Shown piece after piece: positions 1-12,339 of a stretch of 64,000 nucleotides of DNA. Source of the stretch: Rhodosorus marinus (lineage: Eukaryota; Rhodophyta; Stylonematophyceae; Stylonematales; Stylonemataceae); NCBI GenBank assembly GCA_029953675.1, contig JAMWBK010000003.1, positions 2,108,001 through 2,172,000 of the forward strand, in the 5' to 3' direction. Each line of letters opens with the position of its first letter. The first letter of the stretch is position 1. A model generated the notes under the pieces. It ran no database searches. It had not been told where the DNA came from and saw only the letters and a list, made by a program, of their open reading frames with translations. Position numbers and translations under genes: made by a program.

Positions 1-2913
1 TCATGATGGAAGGGATCAAGAGCGGTCCAATCGCTAATCTGAAGAACTTGACGTGGATCAACGTCCAGCCTCCAAGGTAGGATAAGAGTTCACCCCCGGG
101 ATCGCCCTGTTCATGGAAGTGCTTTGCTGGTACCATAGTGTGGGTGGAAACAAATCAAAAGGAAACTGAGTGGATATCTGAAAACGGTGTTTTGTTGTCG
201 TAAAAATTGAAATCGCGCTCTGTCGAACTCGGCGCGAAAGGCTAAAGGATCGCCTCCTACTAGTACATCTATGGCGAATGAGCGACGTCCGGACGATGGA
301 TGTAATGACGCGATTGGAGAAGGTGATATTTGGGATGAAAAAGGAGCTCAGCGGGGCTGTTGCAACTCTATCTGTTCACTGCGCAAAGTTCGACTCCGAG
401 CGAATCCCTCCGTTCATTCAGGAAGCCGCGGAAGAAATGAGATGGCGACACAGCGTCGCGTCGGATACAGATCTCAGCTTGTGGAAAAGCATTGGCGCGG
501 AGGTCTGGCCAACCGTTCTGATCCTATCACCAAACGACCACAGAGTTTTAGTCGCCCTCACAGGTATCGTAGCCAAATCTCCCCGCAACTCAGATTCATT
601 GGCATTGCTTGAGACCGACGAAACCGCTGCCTATTGTCGTGCTTCCTCGTTTTCCAGGAGACATGATTGGAAGATTAGAAGAATGCCTCTACGCGTCTCT
701 GAGCTTGTACAAAAAAGCGCAGCTCCAGACTTCCTCGTTTCCTCTTCCTAAAGTTATGAAACCCGGCATGACCTGGGATTCTCCTCTTCTGAGATATCCG
801 AGCAGAATCGCTATGGATGCGAAAGGTGGTAAGGAGCTTCCCCGCGCAAGGTGTCACGCTGTCTGGTCAACGTTTATCTTCGGCCCTAGCTGGATAAGCG
901 CGTGCCAACGTCGCCAAGGTCTTAGCCTTCTGCAGCTTGGAAATATTTGTGTATCAAGGGTTTCCTTGCTTCTTTCAGGTCCCCACAACTAGAGCCGATT
1001 CGTCGACACTTAGCTCCGCTTGGTTCTCTTCGCAGCTTTGCTGATCGATACGTGTGTTTTGTTGTGTTTTTTCGGTTGCACACAGGACGGTTGTTTATCT
1101 CGGATTCCGGCAACAGTAGGATTCTTGTAACGACGCTGGAGGGGAGATTTTTGATGCAGATCGGAGGCGCAGCCAGGACTGATCCAATGGACGCTGAGGT
1201 TGCTCAGCATGTTCTGTATTCTGAAGGGGAGAATGAGGGTTACCGAGACGGTTCCTTTCAGGATGCGCTCTTTAAAAACCCGCAGGTAAGCCTCGATACC
1301 TTGCACGGTTGTCTAGATGACCAACGGGGTCGAAAGTTTGTAGTGCAGATTTGTGCAAGAATCGGTATTTACTTAGTATTCTCTCGTTTCGCTGCGGACA
1401 GGGAATTGCTTTCAACGCTCTAAAGAATGAACTAGCGGTTGCGGACACTGGCAACAACTGTCTGCGGATAGCAAACCTTGAGGAACGATCGGTTCGATCC
1501 GTCAACTTTGTATCGTCGATTAAAGATGGTATGCGCGGGCAGACTACCTCCGAATTTGTTCATGTCTGCTACTGTGTTCACTGATCCTCATAGTTTATTT
1601 CTCTGATCGGAAGCTGGAGAAGTTGCAAAAGAACTAACAACAAAAAGAATGGCTTCCCCAAAACCGTGGGACGTAAGCGTATCGTCTGGAAATGTGTACA
1701 TTAGCTTAGCAGGCTCCAACACGGTACGTGAACTTTTAATCCCGGGCTGGTACGACGGCACCGCCGTGACCTCGTCTTGGACAAGGTTCAGAGCACCCAG
1801 AATCTTTGGTGCAGTCGATGAAAAGGCAAAGTTTCCTCAGTGCTTTCTTTTACTAACAGAGCTTGCTCTACTGAATTAGATATGGAGACTTGATCCCTTC
1901 GGAGATATGGTTCACTTCTGTGGGAGGACTGGAGTTGCGGGAAGAGTGGATGTTGAGAGTGGATACGGCGGGGTAAGCTCGTTGTGCTTACAAACTGGAA
2001 CCCGCGAGGTACAGACGTTTGACCATCTTTGTTGCTTTTTGTGCTTTCACCAGGCCCTGTTCGCGAGCCCAAGCGGATTGTGCGCCACGCAGTCTTCGCT
2101 GTTCGTCGTAGACAGCGACTCGAGTACGGTGAGGGAGATAGGCCTGGGCGAGAAGTCGGTCCGCACTGTTGTCGGTGGGGACTCGATTTTTCTCGGAAAC
2201 TTGAGCGCGTAAGTATAGTTCATCTGTTTTCCTCTTGCGGCGGAGCTGCAACCGTGGAGGCTGAAAAAGAGCGCGCTGTGGGATTCTTATCGGCTTGCTA
2301 GGTTTGGTGATAGGGACGGTTTCGGCTCAGGTGCGAGACTTCAGATGCCCATGGGGATCTGCTCAACTCCAGAGGACAAGCTGCTAGTTGCTGACTCGTA
2401 CAACAACAAAATTCGATCGGTCGTTCCTGCTGAGAACGAGTGCAGAGAGTTCTCTGGGACCGGAATAACTGGGTAAGAGCATAGCAAAGCAGATGAGGCT
2501 GTCGAAACTAGTACTTGAGTCCCACCTCGCTCTAAAAGTCCAGTCCCGCTACCTTTTTGAATGCAAAACGTAGGTATAGGGATGGTCCGAAGGAGGTCAG
2601 TGAAACGAGTTACCTTCTGAAGCTTGAAAACGACCCTCGGCAGAGCATCCCGGCCCTCATGAGTTAGCCAGCGCCGCTGACGGCGTGTTGTGTTTTTCTT
2701 ACGTTCTGTTTTCAACCATAGGTGGCGAGGTTTTTCTGTCCTACGGACGTTGTATATAGTGACAAGCTCAAGAAGGCTTACGTGACGGACAAGAATAACC
2801 ACCAAATCAGAGTGATCGACGGCATTACGGGGGACGTCTCAACGCTAAGATTTTTCGGGTTTCCAGATTTTGGAGAAGCGGCAGACCCTCCGTCGACGAC
2901 GGCGCCCTCGTGA
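1..2913 (+). CDS. NHLRC2/SOQ1-like thioredoxin-fold + NHL-repeat protein, 5' partial
   Basis: Eleven exons fit a single frame: <1-76, 241-563, 658-825, 1086-1285, 1402-1528, 1614-1723, 1880-1972, 2054-2208, 2302-2472, 2574-2595 (22 nt) and 2722-2913. All introns are GT-AG and the total is about 544 residues. The N-terminal part follows the thioredoxin-like domain of NHLRC2 (VHCAKF, SLWKSIGAEVWPTVLIL). It is followed by a six-bladed NHL propeller with repeated motifs such as LFISDSGNSRILV, LAVADTGNNCLRI, LFVVDSDSSTVR, LLVADSYNNKIR and YVTDKNNHQIRV. In animals the family is NHLRC2; in plants the SOQ1 lumenal domain is related. Where the family has a CCINC-type redox motif, this protein reads WRMSDVRTMD, so no cysteine pair remains. 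It ends just after the propeller and lacks the C-terminal beta domain of animal NHLRC2. An ATG at position 3 could be the start, but the true 5' end may lie outside the window. Confidence 0.85.
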
Positions 2914-3514
2914 TTCGGGACCCCTTTAATTTTTTTTGTCTCCGCACGGGTGACTGCGGATAGTTCCTCCCCATCGATTCATTTCTCAGTCGTTCTTTTA
3001 GACTAGTTTCAGTGCGACTGGAGAAAAATCTTATTTTTTTGATGAGACGTGTCCCGCATTGGTTCATTCCAGCCGGGATCTTGAGCGCAATACGACCAGA
3101 AGAATCCTCCCATCACCTCCAAGGACTCTTCCACTTTAGTTCCTCGGTACGACTCCATCCCAGGAAAGGAGTGAGACGGAGCAGGACTAGCATAAGAGTT
3201 CCAATAGTGCACGCGTCACACTGCCGAGACGATCCATCGTGAATCGAATACTTCATTCTTCAGAATGAGCTAGAAACTTCAGTGCTTATCGCTCCGGTGA
3301 AGCTCCTGTCTCCGTGTGAAACGTCGAGAATACAATATGGTCTTAAGAATCCTCAACTACGCTATCTTGATCATCGCGAACTCCCTTACCCGAAACCCGC
3401 ACGTCGACTTTAGATCCCACAAAGCGCGTGAGATCAGAAGCTATGAGCTGAGGGCCATCGGTTCGGACTTGATAGGGAGGAGAGTTGAACGTACTTGAGG
3501 ACAAGCTCTTCATC
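2914..3514. other. Intergenic spacer, 600 bp
   Basis: It lies between the NHL gene and the small PPR gene. Short open frames on both strands show no family resemblance and no consistent exon structure. It presumably holds the 3' UTR of one gene and the promoter of the next; no specific element is recognisable. Confidence 0.5.
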
Positions 3515-4983
3515 ATGTTACGACGGATGATCCCTTTTGGTGGTCGATGGTATGGGACACTCATTGAAGGAAAGCCTGCTGTTGCTAACAAAATTTACCC
3601 GGAATTGGCACCACCCTCGCTCGGTACGTTGAGGACTATCGGTTGTTTGCCTTTTACGGATGATTGAATTTTTCTTCCCACGGTACCCCATGCATCTGGT
3701 TTTAATGTTTGCTTTCTGACGTCTACCGCCCGGACTTTTTCGTGATCTTAGGCGGTCTACCTGGAAAGAAGCTCGATCGCCTTCTGGCGAGGTGCGGGGT
3801 GGACGTGATATGGCCCCTCTTCGAGGAAAAAATTTCGTCCGAGGACATCACAGCCAAACACTGCTTAAAAATGCTACGCGTTAGCCGACCACACATGGCA
3901 GAGAAGCTGATCAAAGAGCTCGAAGCCCGTGGGGCCTGCGACCTCTACGCCTACAACCTCTTCCTCAGGCAACTCTCCAAAGGGGACGCGCCAGTTGGCC
4001 CGGGAGAGACCGAAACACCCGCGGACGCCGGCAATCTGAAACTGCTCCTAACGTACGCTAGTGAAATGAAGCAGAAAGGTCTGTCTCCCGATAGTATAAC
4101 CTACGGCATCCTCATTGATCACCTTCATCGCATCGGACGTAAGAAACAAGCCAAAGTAAGCAAAGCCCTGCGAACATACGCGACAAAATACCGGACAGCC
4201 TGTCCAAAACTGCAGGAAATTGTTTTGTCCTCTATGAAGAGAGACAAGCTGTCCTGAAATTTTCGGAGGGACAAGAACTTTGTATCTGACTGAAATTGAA
4301 CCGACTTGGATTTGGTCTTTGCGGCGCAGATGGTGGTCAGGAAGATGTTCAAGAGGACGGAGTGCATTCATGCAGAGACGTATTTAATGCTTGCCAGGAG
4401 ATCGTTTGAGAGTGGACGGGATGGTCGTATGGAGAAGCTGATTGCTGCCATGCTGGCGGTGGGAGTTGGGGAGAAGCGGTTGGAGGAGGCCTTTGAGTTG
4501 CTAGCGGAGTCTCGGCTTCGACGTGGTCTGACTGCGGAGGCTGCGATGGCGATGAAGAGACTGCGGACGCTGAATGATGGGAAGGTTACGAACCGGATGA
4601 CAGAGATGATGATCAAACACTACCTGGACGCTGGTCAGGTCGGGGAGGCCCTAGGAGTGTATCACAGGGCTCAGATCTGCGGTACCGAGCCGGAGGAGGG
4701 TGTGTATGCCATGCTTCTACCCGTGGTCGAAAAACACGGAAATAAGTTGCTGCATTGGGAGATAGAGTCCTCGTACAGGTGGAACGTGCTAGAAGAAGGT
4801 GTTTTCGAAGAGCAGGAACGCCAAGCGAAGAAGAAGGCGCGTTTGATACGAGATCTTAAGTACACAGGCCCGAAAAGCTTGTACAGACAGATCCGGTACG
4901 TGGAACCGGTAGAGGCCGACGATGACTTTGAGGACACCCTTGAAAATGATGCCTCGGAACCCGCGGGTTCCATTGAGGCGTGA
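3515..4983 (+). CDS. PPR-like protein, 388 aa, probably organellar
   Basis: Three exons: 3515-3623, 3752-4155 and 4330-4983, with introns in phases 1 and 0. The ATG at 3515 is the first in frame and gives a basic, hydrophobic leader (MLRRMIPFGGRWYG) that could be an organellar transit sequence. The body is all-helical with degenerate 35-residue repeats. The clearest is DAGNLKLLLTYASEMKQKGL followed by SPDSITYGILIDHLHRIGR, with the typical PPR spacing. Others cover AKHCLKMLRVSRPHMAEKLIKE and AEAAMAMKRLRTLND. The C-terminus is acidic. PPR proteins bind organellar RNA sequence-specifically; the target here cannot be read. Divergent repeats make 'PPR/TPR-like helical repeat' the safer label. Confidence 0.7.
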
Positions 4984-6691
4984 TTCGTGGACACACACAA
5001 CACCGCAAGAGCAAGGAAAACTTGTAGAACTCAACGTCCTAAGCTCCTGCTACTTGTATATAAATGGACCTCCAAAAACACCAAGCAACCTTTCGTTCCA
5101 TATCCACCCAGCAAAGAATCCAACTTGCAGGGGTTGATGCTACCAGAGAATGCGAGAAGCTCTTAATCTATCTGCCAATGTGCTCGTAATCCTGTGACAT
5201 CCTCCTGATCCGGGTAAACGACCTCGCCATGGACCAACCATGCCCACTCCTCAACCGCCCTCACACACGCAACGCAAACGACATTCAAGCAAACGCCACA
5301 TCATCCATGCGCAATCAATTCTTAACATTACCCGAAGCCGTGCTCCACCGCCACAGATCCAGAACGCCTCTCCACCTCCCCCCTTCTCAGTCACCGCCCC
5401 CACCACGCATATCCTCGTCGGAAATCAACCATCCATTTTGCAAAGCATCCAAGCCCATGGCCACAACGGATATCGAAAGAAAAAAAAATCCCCGTCCCTC
5501 GAATTCCGCCCTCTTTCCACTACACGAACAAAGAAGCAATTAAAATTCCAAAACACATTCCCAACTACACCCGCGACGGTGGACCGCCGCCCTTCTGAAA
5601 ACTCTTTCCCCACCGCGAAAAAATAGGCTCCTGTTTTTTTACTTAACGCTATTCAGCGGCTTTTCCATCCCCACACTGCTGCTTCCAAAAAAAAAGAAAC
5701 ACCCCTGCGGAATGTCTTCTACCTCACCAAACGTACCCTACACTATTTAAACAATAACCATATTATTTATACTATATAGTTCCTGAATTAGTTTTAAAAA
5801 TTGATTATCTTTATTCAAAAACGATCTAAATATTGCTTGTAAGCAGGAGGAAAAGGCTTAGGTTCTTTTCTGCGTGTTCTCGCCCGACGTCCTAAAAAAA
5901 AATAACAAAAATGTAAATTACAGCCTGTGTAGTGTTTTTGTTGACTGAATATCAATCAAATAAATTAGGGCGATGGAAATTTTTTTTTGTTTTTGGCTCT
6001 TTTTTTGAGGGGGCCAACGAATTTTTTCTTTTTCGGATTACTATGAGAAGAAAAAGCGAGGACCAGGTGATTTTTTTCAAATTTCCGTTGAAAAATAGAA
6101 TAAACGTTCCATTATTTCTGTCTGCAGTAATTATCTAGGCGACGATTGGGTTTAATAGTTATTGTAAATATTTAGTTTTTGAAGTAATATGGTTAATTTG
6201 CATTTTGAAGAATCTCTTGGAGATGTTTTGATTGGTATATTGATCTGATATCATGGCCAATTACGTAACGGAATATCAAGCAGTAAAATTGATTTTAACC
6301 AATGGAAGTAATGTATAGGAAGGATTTGTATGGGAATATCGATATTTCTTTTGTTTTATTATTCTTTGATCGACAATCCTGTGCTGGGGGATTTGTATTC
6401 TCTTATTACCATCGAAGAGCAACCTCTTCTGGATTTGGTTTTTTGCAGGGTTTAATTCTTCGATTAATTAAGCGTTGGAGGGTTGGAGGTTTGGGGGGGG
6501 GGGGGATGGGCTTATCGATGGTTATTAAAGCGGCGGAATAGAATTTCCTCTGTGTGTGGGAAGGGTTGGAGTAGTGGGGAGCGAAAGGAGGGTTGTAAAG
6601 GTTTTTATTGTTATTTTTTTTATTGAGGTGGGAGATCTTGTTGGTTTGGGAGTGAATTTTTTTGAGGAAGGTGTTGCTTAGTGTTGGGAAG
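4984..6691. other. Intergenic region with AT-rich core and G13 run
   Basis: This is 1.7 kb with no supportable gene. Positions 5240-5630 give Pro/Ser-rich low-complexity frames in several phases, which reflects C-rich composition rather than coding. About 5740-6300 is strongly AT-rich. A run of 13 G lies at 6493-6505, about 190 nt upstream of the GATA gene start. Confidence 0.5.
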
Positions 6692-7087
6692 ATGGTGGAT
6701 GGGCTGTGTATTAACTGTCGAACGACGAGTACGCCGATGTGGCGAGCTGGGCCGGCTGGGCCCAAGTCGCTTTGCAACGCGTGTGGGTTGAGGTGGAAGA
6801 AGGGAGTGCTCAAGCTAGATGAGTCTGGAGATAGGAACTCTGTGAGCAGCACCGAGTCTTCGAAGAGGAAGGAGGCCGCAGCGAAGGCGAAGAGAAGTGG
6901 GATCCCGTCTACAAAGGTGGCTACTGGAAGAGTGGCTAAGAAGGTTCGCACGGGCTCATCTGAGAGGGTATACTCGCGGATTCCTGCGGAGGTCAAGCCG
7001 AAGAAAGTGTATGTAGATTTCGACAGATACGAGTGCATTTTCGCAGGTTTGATGGTGGTCAACAAGTTTAAACATCAAATGGTCTGA
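6692..7087 (+). CDS. Single-finger GATA-type zinc finger protein, 131 aa
   Basis: A single exon starting at the first ATG (MVDGLCINC). Residues 6-31 form one GATA finger: CINC, an 18-residue loop with TPMWR and [13 protein letters not shown], then CNAC. An 18-residue loop is the class found in plants and many fungi and is expected to recognise a GATA core. The finger is followed by a Lys/Arg/Ser-rich tail ([19 protein letters not shown]) that should serve as nuclear localisation and DNA backbone contact. The protein is very small for a transcription factor and ends soon after the basic region. A further 3' exon cannot be excluded, but the frame closes normally. Targets are unknown. Confidence 0.88.
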   Translation: MVDGLCINCRTTSTPMWRAGPAGPKSLCNACGLRWKKGVLKLDESGDRNSVSSTESSKRKEAAAKAKRSGIPSTKVATGRVAKKVRTGSSERVYSRIPAEVKPKKVYVDFDRYECIFAGLMVVNKFKHQMV

Positions 7088-10000
7088 ATCTGAAGGCACG
7101 GCTTCACCTGCCCGTGGAGGCTAAGCGAAAGGGACGCATCAGCATGGAGACCTTTTGCTTGTGTATGATATAAGATATCTATCTATATATAAGGACATTA
7201 TCTATAGTGATTATTTATAGATCAAGGCCAACGAGTCCGTAAGCCATACAGATCGTATTTATGACCATCACGATCTTTTTTACAAGTTTATTCCCACAAC
7301 CAATACTCAATAAACCAAAGCCATTTATTCGAACCCCCGCATCATCATTCAACATCTTCACTCACCGAGGTCTCACCACAGATCCCGAAAGAGCAGCCTC
7401 CTGCCCGCTAGAGATGAGGAATGCAAAGGTCCAAACAGGCAGCTCAAAGAAACACAAATGTGAAAACAGAAAAATCTACGAAAATCTCAAAAACCCCGCA
7501 GGAACATTATCCCAAAGAGCCCCCACATGACATTTCATGCTCCTTTACCATTCACCCGAGATCTCATGAAATCCCAGCAAACCGTGCTCAGCATGCGCGC
7601 CATCATCATCCAACCAAAACAATAAGGTTCGAGATCGATTTTTTTCAATGCAAACCTAACCCCTTCCCTCTCAAAAGTTCATCTCCCCAAGCTCTAAACT
7701 CCAATTTTCCTGAAATTCAGAAAAATTCCATTCCATCCCATCTTACAAAGGATTTCCCATCAATATAGATACATACAAGTTATATCCCCTTTACCTAAAT
7801 GCTTGAAATAAAATACTTTCTATTTATTACCATAATACCTAAACTATCAGCAAGAACGAAAAGTCATCTCCCCCCCCTAGCAGATAGACTTTCTCTGGAA
7901 AGAGACACCTGTCCATATCAATCTGGGACGATTTTTAATAAGTTTTTCTATTTGAATATCTCCAGAAAATAACAAAAACTTAACGGCATGAAATTTGTTT
8001 TGTTCGTTCTGGTGGAGATCAAAAATTCAAAGTTTTGTCCTGGCCATAGATTTTGTTGCAACATTGGTCGTAAATATTTCTTCGGAAAACGAAACAAAAT
8101 CTATTAGCTTTTTGGGGACATTTAAAACGTTTCAGCAAAAAAAACTTGTCGGAGAAATACGCTGGGGTGGTTTGGGGTTGTGATTTTTCTTCCGTTTTTT
8201 AGGATTGCCTACGTGGGGTGAGAAAGACGGTTAAGAAATCGCATGGAGTTTTGCGGGGAATTCTCATGGAAGTGGTGAGAGTCGTGGAATGGTTGTGTGG
8301 GGAGGAGAAGCGGGATGTCATTGCCTTTCATGATTCTCTCCCAGATTTATTTTTGTTGGAGGATGTGGTCATGATGGGGCGATTAGCAAGCGACTAGATC
8401 ATGACCACTCCGATGAGTGATGGTTCATCATCGGATGAACGCGTTATTGTGGGCTCTACTTGCAGCTCGTGACTGCTTGCTTTTCTCCCAAACTCTGGGG
8501 ATGGAAGCGGCACACTTTTGAAAAACAGAGCGCGCACCATCATGTGCATGTGCCTTCGGAGATTGTGGTTCGAGCACGTGGATCTCATTGCTCCCTGTTA
8601 TGACTCGCCAGGCAACATCTCACTGGATTCCAAAGCTGCACGCTGGATGTCAAAGGATTCGGTCATCCTCTCCAGTACTTTTACTTGGGACGACATGAGC
8701 TGGGCAACTCCGGTCAGCATGCCGTCTGTATACCCAACCGCCTATGGACTGAAGCAGATCTGATCCAGTCTGCAATTGGAAGCTCTTCTAAACAGGTCCC
8801 ATTTGGAGATACCAGCCGGATCTTCAAGTGCTCACCATCTCAAAGAAAAAGAGTAGCCATCCCTGCCACTATTCAACCGCAACAAGCCAAAGCCCACGCA
8901 AAAAAATTTCCGCGTATATCTATTCCCCATCCAAACGTCACCTCCAACAAAATATAAGAGATAAACCCTCGGCAGCAGCACTCTAATCCTTACACTACAT
9001 GTTCCTCCAAAAACCAAACCCCCTCTTACCCACAAGCTTCATACAACTGCTTTGAAAACGTTCCGAAATGCCCCAGCTCCTCCCCCCATTACCCGCCGCC
9101 TCCTCTTTCCCGAATTCTGAGAACCAGGACAATGCTTCCACTCCTATTCCTTTCAATCAATTAAACTTGAAAATCCAACCAGCCCCCTTTCTCCAATTCC
9201 ATATCCCAGCCTTCCAAAAAGTAAACAAAAACATATCTGAGATTTTTTCTGAATAATTTCTTACGCTGAACAATAAGCACTAACCAATCATCGTCATGAG
9301 AAAATGTCGCCCTCTCTTCGTGTACCTCGAACATGATATCATTTCGTGTAATATTTTAAGAGTCGAAATACTGAGGGAACAGCCTTTTATAAGATTAATT
9401 GTACCATATTTCATTGTATTAATTTTATATGATTGGCTTATAAGAATAATAATATTGAGTTTTTGGATCGTTGCAGGATAATAGGCTTTTGATTGGTTAC
9501 AATGAGTAGAAAAGTATCTGTATTGGAGATACAGAATCAAAATGATTTGGGACAAACTGGGACTTGCAAATTGGTGGTGGCTTGTACTGGGAAGGGGACG
9601 TTGGATTACCTGCGTTTCTTCAAGCAGCGACTTACCCAATAGATTGTGAAGGGATATGAAAGGCGGCAGGTCTGTTTTTTTGACGCGTTGTTTTGTAAGA
9701 AAGGTTTGGAACTCCCTGTTTGAATTTTGCATTATCCCCTGATGGCACAGATCCTGAACCGAATCTACGTGCTGTTTCATATGGCCTTTGGTCAGTGGTT
9801 CCGATGTATCATCAAGGGGTTGTAGAGAATCAATTAAGTCAGTTTGGCTCTGTCGGAACTAGTCACTGCGTTCATGCGCTACTACTCTGGTTTCACGTGA
9901 AGCACGCAACTTAGGTAAACCCCAGGGCGACCCGGGAGAGACGGGTAACTAGAACATTTACGGACCAATGTTGCTCGACGGTGGGGAAGCTTAGTGAATG

Positions 10001-11670
10001 GAGTAAGGTACCCATTGAGACCGGATAAGACGGAAGCATTGTATCCTTCAGGATTAGTGCATTCCTCCGTTTGCGAGAAGCTTTTGTAGAACCGTACTCG
10101 ATGTTCCTGATTCGACTTTCGTTCTCTGTTGCGGGGTTGCCCACGGTATACTCTATTCGAAAGTTGCCCGTCCTGAGCCCGTGGAACTGGTCAATCGTGT
10201 GCATGAGCACACCCCATCCCCATAGCGTTGATCCTTTCGAATGCTAGAACGCAAAAATTGTGGACCACTTGAGCAGTCCCTCTCGGTCATGGCTCGCTCC
10301 CACCCTTTCTCTCAACTCATGCCCCCAACCGGACAGTCGACCCTATGAAACTTGAAATAGGACCACTGTTTGTGGCGACAGGAAACAGAACTTCCCCTTC
10401 ATCTGCTTCCGACTGAACCAATTACAATTTCAAAAAAAGTCGAAAGGGAAATTTTGCTCCCACCACCCCCGAATTTCGTAAGAACACAGTGGACACCTTC
10501 GATGCAAGAAACGAACTAGCCTTGCAGACCTGGTCCACAAGCGCTACTGATCTCAAAGAAGTGCTTGTGCGTTTTGTACATGTCAAGCTTGTTCTTTGAG
10601 CGAACTTGCTTTGTACCGTCAACACCATCGTGATGTCCGTTAAGCTAGTAGAAAACCAGCTTCTTGGAGGGAAAAGTACCTGAGAAGCTTGATACTTCAA
10701 AGAATCGCAAAAAAGACAAAAGCCCGCAGGCGTTGAGACCTGCATTGGCGTTTTCTGAAGCACACTTTCCTTCCTAAAGTACATCAGAAGCGCTCATAAG
10801 CTCTCCATCGTTGATCTGATGAAATCTATTGTGAAATTCCTCCACGCGCTTCAGGAAGAGCTTCTATACTCATCTCCACGACCATGGAACGTTCGCTATG
10901 GAAAAGCTTCATCATCTTCAGAGCAGTCGCTGTATGCGGGATAGTGGCGATCTTTGGGAAATGAGCTCTTTCATCGGGAACAGATTTCGTAGGGTCTTTT
11001 CTGAAGCAACCATCGGTTGCATTAGAAAAACACACCTGTGGCAAGAAAGAGGACCATTTCAGAAGCTCTCCATCTTTTTGATGTCAGCATTAAGCTATGG
11101 ATCTCCAACCAGTCAAGAGTAGCTTCTAATCCCCATCTCGGCAACAGCCGGGGAAACCTCTTGCCTTCAAGCACGCTTTGTCTGACACCTCGACACTCGG
11201 CCATTCATCATGAACAATCACGGTCGACATTCAGAGCAATAGCTCTTGAACAAGCTCCATCGGGACCTTCATCGTCATCTTCAGCATAGGTTTCTTCCCT
11301 CTCGAGACAAAGTGAGACTCTCCACAAGAGCCGAAACAGTCTTCAAAAACTTTTCACAAATCAGCTTTCATCCTCCTCGCGACTCTTTAATCACTTGGGA
11401 AGCAGCTCGTAGAAGCGCTGGAGTTTGGGAGGCTGAGAGCCGCCACAGAAGGATTTTCTTCGAACAGTTCAGAAATTTCTTGCGTCCTAGCCCTTGTGGA
11501 GAGCAGCAGAAGGCTCATCGGAGATGTTGTGCTCGCCTACACGATTGACCAGTGTCTCATGCGCTCACGAAGGGGAAGCTTTCGAAAAGAGTAGCCCGAC
11601 CGATACCCGTCAGCAAGGAGCGGAATTCAAAAAAAGGTCCTTAGGATCTCCGTCGCAGCCCCAGGACTCA

Positions 11671-12121
11671 AACAAGCATATACACTTCGAGAAGAGACCA
11701 TCAGGGCGGCTTAAGGTAAACACTCACGCAACCAACCACCAGCAGCGCTATCTGAGAATTCTGAAGGGACGCCTACTAAGGGCACAAAACGGAATGTGCT
11801 TCATCTTCAATCGCACTTCAAGAACGTCTTCATCGTCCTTAAGCATTTTGTCAGGGCGGGCTTCCTCAACAGGTTTAGTCGGAGGCTAAAGTCGGCAGAG
11901 AGCGAGCGGTCGAACAAACGTACACATGGAGAACAGAGCATCAGGGCGGTCAAGGTAAAACATTCACGCAGCCAAGCACCACCCGCGCTACCTGAGAATT
12001 CCGAAGACCCCTTTGACTAAGGGCACAAACTGGAGCGTGCTTCACCTTCAATGATACTTCGAGAAAGGTCTTCATCGTCCTTAAAAGTTGGGAGATTTGG
12101 TCAGGCCGAGCTCCTCAACAG
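11671..12121. repeat. Diverged tandem duplication, period about 240 bp
   Basis: Two direct copies lie head to tail, 11671-11872 and 11914-12121. They share, in order, CATCAGGGCGG, a GGTAAA..CACGCA block, CTGAGAATTC, CTAAGGGCACAAA, TGCTTCA-CTTCAAT, GTCTTCATCGTCCTTAA and CTCCTCAACAG. The offset is exactly 240 at 11701/11941. Small indels and substitutions keep both copies non-coding in every frame, so this looks like an old duplication in spacer DNA. Confidence 0.85.
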
Positions 12122-12297
12122 CGAATGTATTGTTATGATGTCTTTCATCAGCTGGTCAATGTGGGTGGAGGGGGAGGGAGGAGGATGGGATGGGATGGAT
12201 AGCTAGAAGAAGTCAAATTGAGTGACGTGACGAGGAGATGATGCTGAGGATAGGTTCAATGAGAGTTAGAATCTAGGTTTTCCTGGACTTTTTTGTT

Positions 12298-12323
12298 GGG
12301 GGGAGGGGGGGGGGGAGGAGGGG
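12298..12323 (+). promoter_or_regulatory. G-rich tract immediately upstream of RCC1 gene
   Basis: G6, A and G11 followed by AGGAGGGG sit 17-42 nt before the ATG at 12340. The tract could form a G-quadruplex in DNA or in the 5' UTR. A regulatory function is inferred only from position; see the G-run finding. Confidence 0.4.
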
Positions 12324-12339
12324 TAGTTTCGAAGAGGAT

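Larger units (their letters stand above)
7088..12339. other. Long gene-poor region, 5.2 kb
   Basis: No open frame here shows a recognisable family or a consistent exon chain. AT-rich stretches lie at about 7140-7260, 7760-8110 and 9240-9500. From about 9900 to 12120 the sequence is rich in CATCTTC-like motifs and contains the 240-bp tandem duplication listed separately. A G-rich block at 12298-12323 abuts the next start codon. Degenerate mobile-element remnants are possible but not demonstrable by reading. Confidence 0.5.

Noticed and set aside
5229-5626. Proline-rich open frames in two phases
   Set aside because: Two phases are equally open because the DNA is C-rich and stop-poor; no start context, no splice pattern, no family.
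6406-7065. 219-codon minus-strand open frame
   Set aside because: It is antisense to the GATA finger gene; no domain.
7320-7345. T-loop-like sequence (GGGGGTTCGAAT on minus) suggesting a tRNA
   Set aside because: The 3' half of the T-stem does not pair, and no acceptor, D or anticodon arm can be drawn.
9280-9780. 166-codon minus-strand open frame
   Set aside because: It lies in AT-rich spacer, has no recognisable motif, and its Ile/Tyr/Asn-rich composition fits translated spacer DNA.
10422-10784. 120-codon minus-strand open frame in the gene-poor region
   Set aside because: No family features and no compatible flanking exons; it may be part of a decayed repeat, but that is unsupported.
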